From a virus: DNA of 30,924 nucleotides. A program made the translations under genes and the position numbers. Under the pieces are notes generated by a model. That model did not search any database. It had not been told where the DNA came from and saw nothing but the letters and a program-made list of their open reading frames with translations. The stretch spans positions 1 to 30,924 of the IMG/VR virus record IMGVR_UViG_3300025896_000127. The stretch is one strand, 5' to 3'. Position 1 is the stretch's first letter, and the number at the start of each line of letters is the position of its first letter. Positions 29,583 to 30,924 of the stretch are shown here, one piece after another.

Positions 29583-29821
29583 CCGCCCTCCCGTGCGTAG
29601 TGCTGTGGGGAGATTGTGGGGAATAGGCGTCAGAATTGTCCAGTGGAGGCGGACCCTCGCGGCCACGATGCCTGTGCGGAAGTGTCGATTTAATCTATAT
29701 TGTCCGGGACTGTCCGCATATTGAGTGACAATAGCGGACAGGCCATTGGTACCCGCTGCCGGACTCATAAAGACAGCAAAATAGGCGCTTCAGACGGCCT
29801 CTGCGTAATAAATGGGGAGCG
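29583..29821. other. Non-coding region between xis-like gene and int; candidate attP
   Basis: This 239-bp gene-free stretch is dense in repeats. TGGGGA pairs lie at both edges: 29606-29611 and 29617-29622 on the int side, 29813-29818 and 29828-29833 on the xis side (the last within xis). TGTCCG occurs at 29701-29706 and 29711-29716, one helical turn apart. TGTCCGCATATTG (29711-29723) faces CAATAGCGGACA (29729-29740). A further inverted pair GCTGCC (29755-29760) / GACAGC (29772-29777) encloses GGACTCATAAA. Paired outer repeats flanking an inner inverted pair resemble the arm and core sites of a phage attachment site. Confidence 0.5.
29711..29740. repeat. Inverted repeat TGTCCGCATATTG / CAATAGCGGACA
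   Basis: A near-perfect palindrome with a 5-base spacer (AGTGA) and one bulged A. It is preceded by another TGTCCG at 29701. It could be a binding site for a regulator, the excisionase or the integrase, or the operator/promoter area for int. Confidence 0.75.
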
Positions 29822-30049
29822 TTATTCTGGGGACCGCATCGCGTCCACCGATTCGATCGGCAGATAGCCGCAGCGATTGAGCTTCAGCTTGCCGGCCTGG
29901 ATATAGCGTCGCACGGTTCGCGGCGCGACGCGAAGGATTTCCGCAGCTTGGACCTGCGTGACCTGCGTGGGCCTCGGGTGGCTCTCTGCGTACAGGCGCA
30001 CGGCGCGGGTGGCAATCCGCAGCTCGCGGTCGTCGTTTGGCTCACTCAT
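29822..30049 (-). CDS. Excisionase-like HTH (MerR-type) protein
   Basis: This is a 75-residue protein. The C-terminal ~45 residues (TQVQAAEILRVAPRTVRRYIQAGKLKLNRCGYLPIESVDAM) form the MerR-like winged helix of the excisionase family: a helix-turn-helix, then wing residues G-K-L...GY.I....V. It lies upstream of int in the same operon and is therefore the best candidate for the recombination directionality factor. It could also be a transcriptional regulator. The ATG overlaps the preceding gene's stop (ATGA). Confidence 0.75.
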   Translation of the reverse strand: MSEPNDDRELRIATRAVRLYAESHPRPTQVTQVQAAEILRVAPRTVRRYIQAGKLKLNRCGYLPIESVDAMRSPE

Positions 30050-30180
30050 GGGCTTCCCACTCGCGCCAGGAACTCGCCGTACCTGACCACCAGCCAGAGC
30101 GCGCCGGGTATCACCACGAACAGTATCACGGCGACGAGGCCAATGCGCGCGATGTTTGCTAGAGCGTCTTCGCTAATCAT
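30046..30180 (-). CDS. Small one-TM membrane protein (44 aa)
   Basis: This 44-residue frame has a central hydrophobic helix (IGLVAVILFVVIPGALWLVV, residues 13-32) flanked by an acidic N-terminus and a basic C-terminus (RYGEFLARVGSP), giving a probable N-out/C-in or N-in/C-out single-pass protein. It overlaps the Lar-like gene upstream and the excisionase gene downstream as ATGA on the minus strand. Too short to name; early small membrane proteins can act in superinfection exclusion, which is only a possibility. Confidence 0.65.
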   Translation of the reverse strand: MISEDALANIARIGLVAVILFVVIPGALWLVVRYGEFLARVGSP

Positions 30181-30605
30181 GTGCTTACCTTCCTGCTGGC
30201 GGAGAGCAGATCGCTGATCTTCTTGTCCATTTGCTCGTCGGCATACCAGTATCCGCGCTCACTCCAGTCATGCCCTGCCCGCGATTCGCGGATGTCCTTC
30301 AACAGCGAGCGCGGCACCACCACATAGCCTTCCGGTATCGTGACGCGCTCTGCCCGCAGCCGCTCGATCTCGTCGTCAGGGGCGCGGCGGTTCCATGCGG
30401 CGATGGCTTTTTCGGGCGTGTCGTATCCGCGAAGCCCTTGATTGTTCATCCCGCAGATCATGCAGTTGCAGTAGTAGAACGTACTCTGAGACCAACCCTG
30501 CTCTTTGGCGAAGGCCTCGCCATAGCGCACTTTGCCGTTGCCGGAGGATTTTCCGCCGCAGCATGGACAGGGCAGCACCGTAGGGAGGTCTTGCGCGTCG
30601 GTCAT
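30177..30605 (-). CDS. Lar-like restriction alleviation protein
   Basis: This is a 142-residue protein. The N-terminal ~75 residues fit the Lar family: LPCPCCGG (Cys13, 15, 16), then YYCNCMICGM (Cys46, 48, 51) as a second zinc knuckle, then TPEKAIAAWNRRA, the diagnostic A-W-N-x-R. In E. coli, Lar of the Rac prophage lowers type I restriction. The C-terminal ~65 residues (RVTIPEGYVVVPRSLLKDIRES) form an extra helical extension common in phage small-protein fusions. The start at 30605 is preceded by GGGAG; a longer frame adds 14 unrelated residues. The role could also be generic zinc-ribbon DNA binding. Confidence 0.75.
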   Translation of the reverse strand: MTDAQDLPTVLPCPCCGGKSSGNGKVRYGEAFAKEQGWSQSTFYYCNCMICGMNNQGLRGYDTPEKAIAAWNRRAPDDEIERLRAERVTIPEGYVVVPRSLLKDIRESRAGHDWSERGYWYADEQMDKKISDLLSASRKVST

Positions 30606-30790
30606 GAAACGCTCCCGTTTGGGTAGATGCGATACACGCGGCCACAAGTGCCCTGCTCGATCATCTGCGCTTCGGCCTCACTGACTTCGCGGTACGAGCG
30701 GCCAAGGTTGTCGGTTTCAATAGTCTCTCCGGTGCCTTGGCCGGGCCGCGATGACACGATGCGGCGGCCTTCCGGGTTTTCAAATATCAT
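30602..30790 (-). CDS. Small protein (62 aa), unknown
   Basis: This 62-residue protein (MIFENPEGRRIVSSRPGQG ... QGTCGRVYRIYPNGSVS) is preceded by a strong AAGGAG on the minus strand, which decides the start over a longer frame. It is beta-rich with a single Cys. No family recognised. It overlaps the next gene (Lar-like) by 4 bases. Confidence 0.6.
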   Translation of the reverse strand: MIFENPEGRRIVSSRPGQGTGETIETDNLGRSYREVSEAEAQMIEQGTCGRVYRIYPNGSVS

Positions 30791-30924
30791 GTCTGCGTCT
30801 CCTTGAGTGCTGCGCGTGCGGCTTCCCACATTCTGCGATCTTGTCCGTCTTCTTCTGGCGGCTCCCATCGTTCGACCATTTCCCGCAACGCCTCACGCAT
30901 CCTCTCCACCTCCCGCGCTGCTGC
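30787..30924 (-). CDS. Small helical early protein (5' end off window)
   Basis: The last 45 residues are visible; the start lies beyond the right edge or at one of the internal Met codons. The sequence (REVERMREALREMVERWE ... RRMWEAARAALKETQT) is a charged amphipathic helix pair. The MWEAARAAL ending is common in small early proteins of alphaproteobacterial prophages. Its TGA overlaps the next ATG. Function unknown. Confidence 0.6.
   Translation of the reverse strand, partial: AAAREVERMREALREMVERWEPPEEDGQDRRMWEAARAALKETQT

Noticed and set aside
29583-29768. Upstream extension of integrase to an ATG at 29768
   Set aside because: The extra 62 residues are translated from the repeat-rich non-coding region. 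GGGAGGG before 29582 and the family-like N-terminus MASISRHKGGYRA support the shorter form.
29755-29800. Possible tRNA-Met fragment at CGGACTCATAA
   Set aside because: Only the anticodon-loop part resembles a tRNA. There is no T-arm or acceptor stem downstream, so it is not a tRNA gene; it is kept only as a clue to an attachment core.
1-30924. CRISPR array, tRNA, rRNA, insertion sequence or toxin-antitoxin pair
   Set aside because: Looked for and not seen: no regularly spaced direct repeats, no transposase, no tRNA-like cloverleaf, and no recognisable toxin or antitoxin.

Overview
The window is entirely bacteriophage DNA, from a temperate phage or prophage. The high G+C content, the alphaproteobacterial-type three-TM holin and a lipoprotein of the CC0125/CC1285 type point to an alphaproteobacterial host (Caulobacterales, Rhizobiales or Sphingomonadales are all plausible; I cannot be more precise). 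No bacterial housekeeping gene is visible. The virion gene order (TerS, TerL, ~700-residue portal, scaffold, coat, gp4-like adaptor, gp10-like tail hub, ejection proteins, fibre) is that of a P22-like short-tailed phage. No tape measure or tail tube gene is present.

Layout. 1-4751 (+) is the early/replication region: the end of a DnaA-C-terminal-like protein, an SSB-tip protein, a C5 cytosine methyltransferase, a VRR-NUC nuclease, a DUF1376-type replication protein with an origin-like repeat block inside it, a possible helicase loader, and several very small ORFs. 4811-12065 is packaging and head, ending at a strong terminator. 12148-17138 is head completion and tail hub, with a GNAT acetyltransferase. 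17144-18368 is an inserted-looking pair: a lipoprotein on the minus strand and a PP-loop/PAPS-reductase-like enzyme on the plus strand, whose start regions overlap. 18358-24628 holds two large ejection-type proteins (one with a tail-lysozyme domain), the tail fibre and accessory proteins. 24625-26365 is the lysis cassette (small membrane proteins, T4-type lysozyme, three-TM holin). 26366-28602 is a post-lysis tail of the operon: an HTH-metallophosphoesterase, small ORFs and an exported Cys-rich protein.

From 28599 to the right edge the coding strand flips. The minus strand carries, in transcription order from the right edge, a partial small ORF, a 62-residue ORF, a Lar-like restriction-alleviation protein, a one-TM protein, an excisionase-like HTH protein, a 239-bp non-coding region with paired repeats and palindromes (candidate attP), and the tyrosine integrase. 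Its stop codon overlaps that of the last plus-strand gene.

Genes are packed with 1- to 4-base start/stop overlaps (ATGA, GTGA, TGATG, TAATG), and these decide many starts, including several GTG starts. The most interesting features are the methyltransferase (eight degenerate target-recognition-like modules and an in-frame run of ten G), the origin-like iterons inside the replication gene, the SDGSxRGD motif shared by two head proteins, the reversed lipoprotein gene, and the integrase upstream region. No tRNA, rRNA, CRISPR or insertion sequence was seen.
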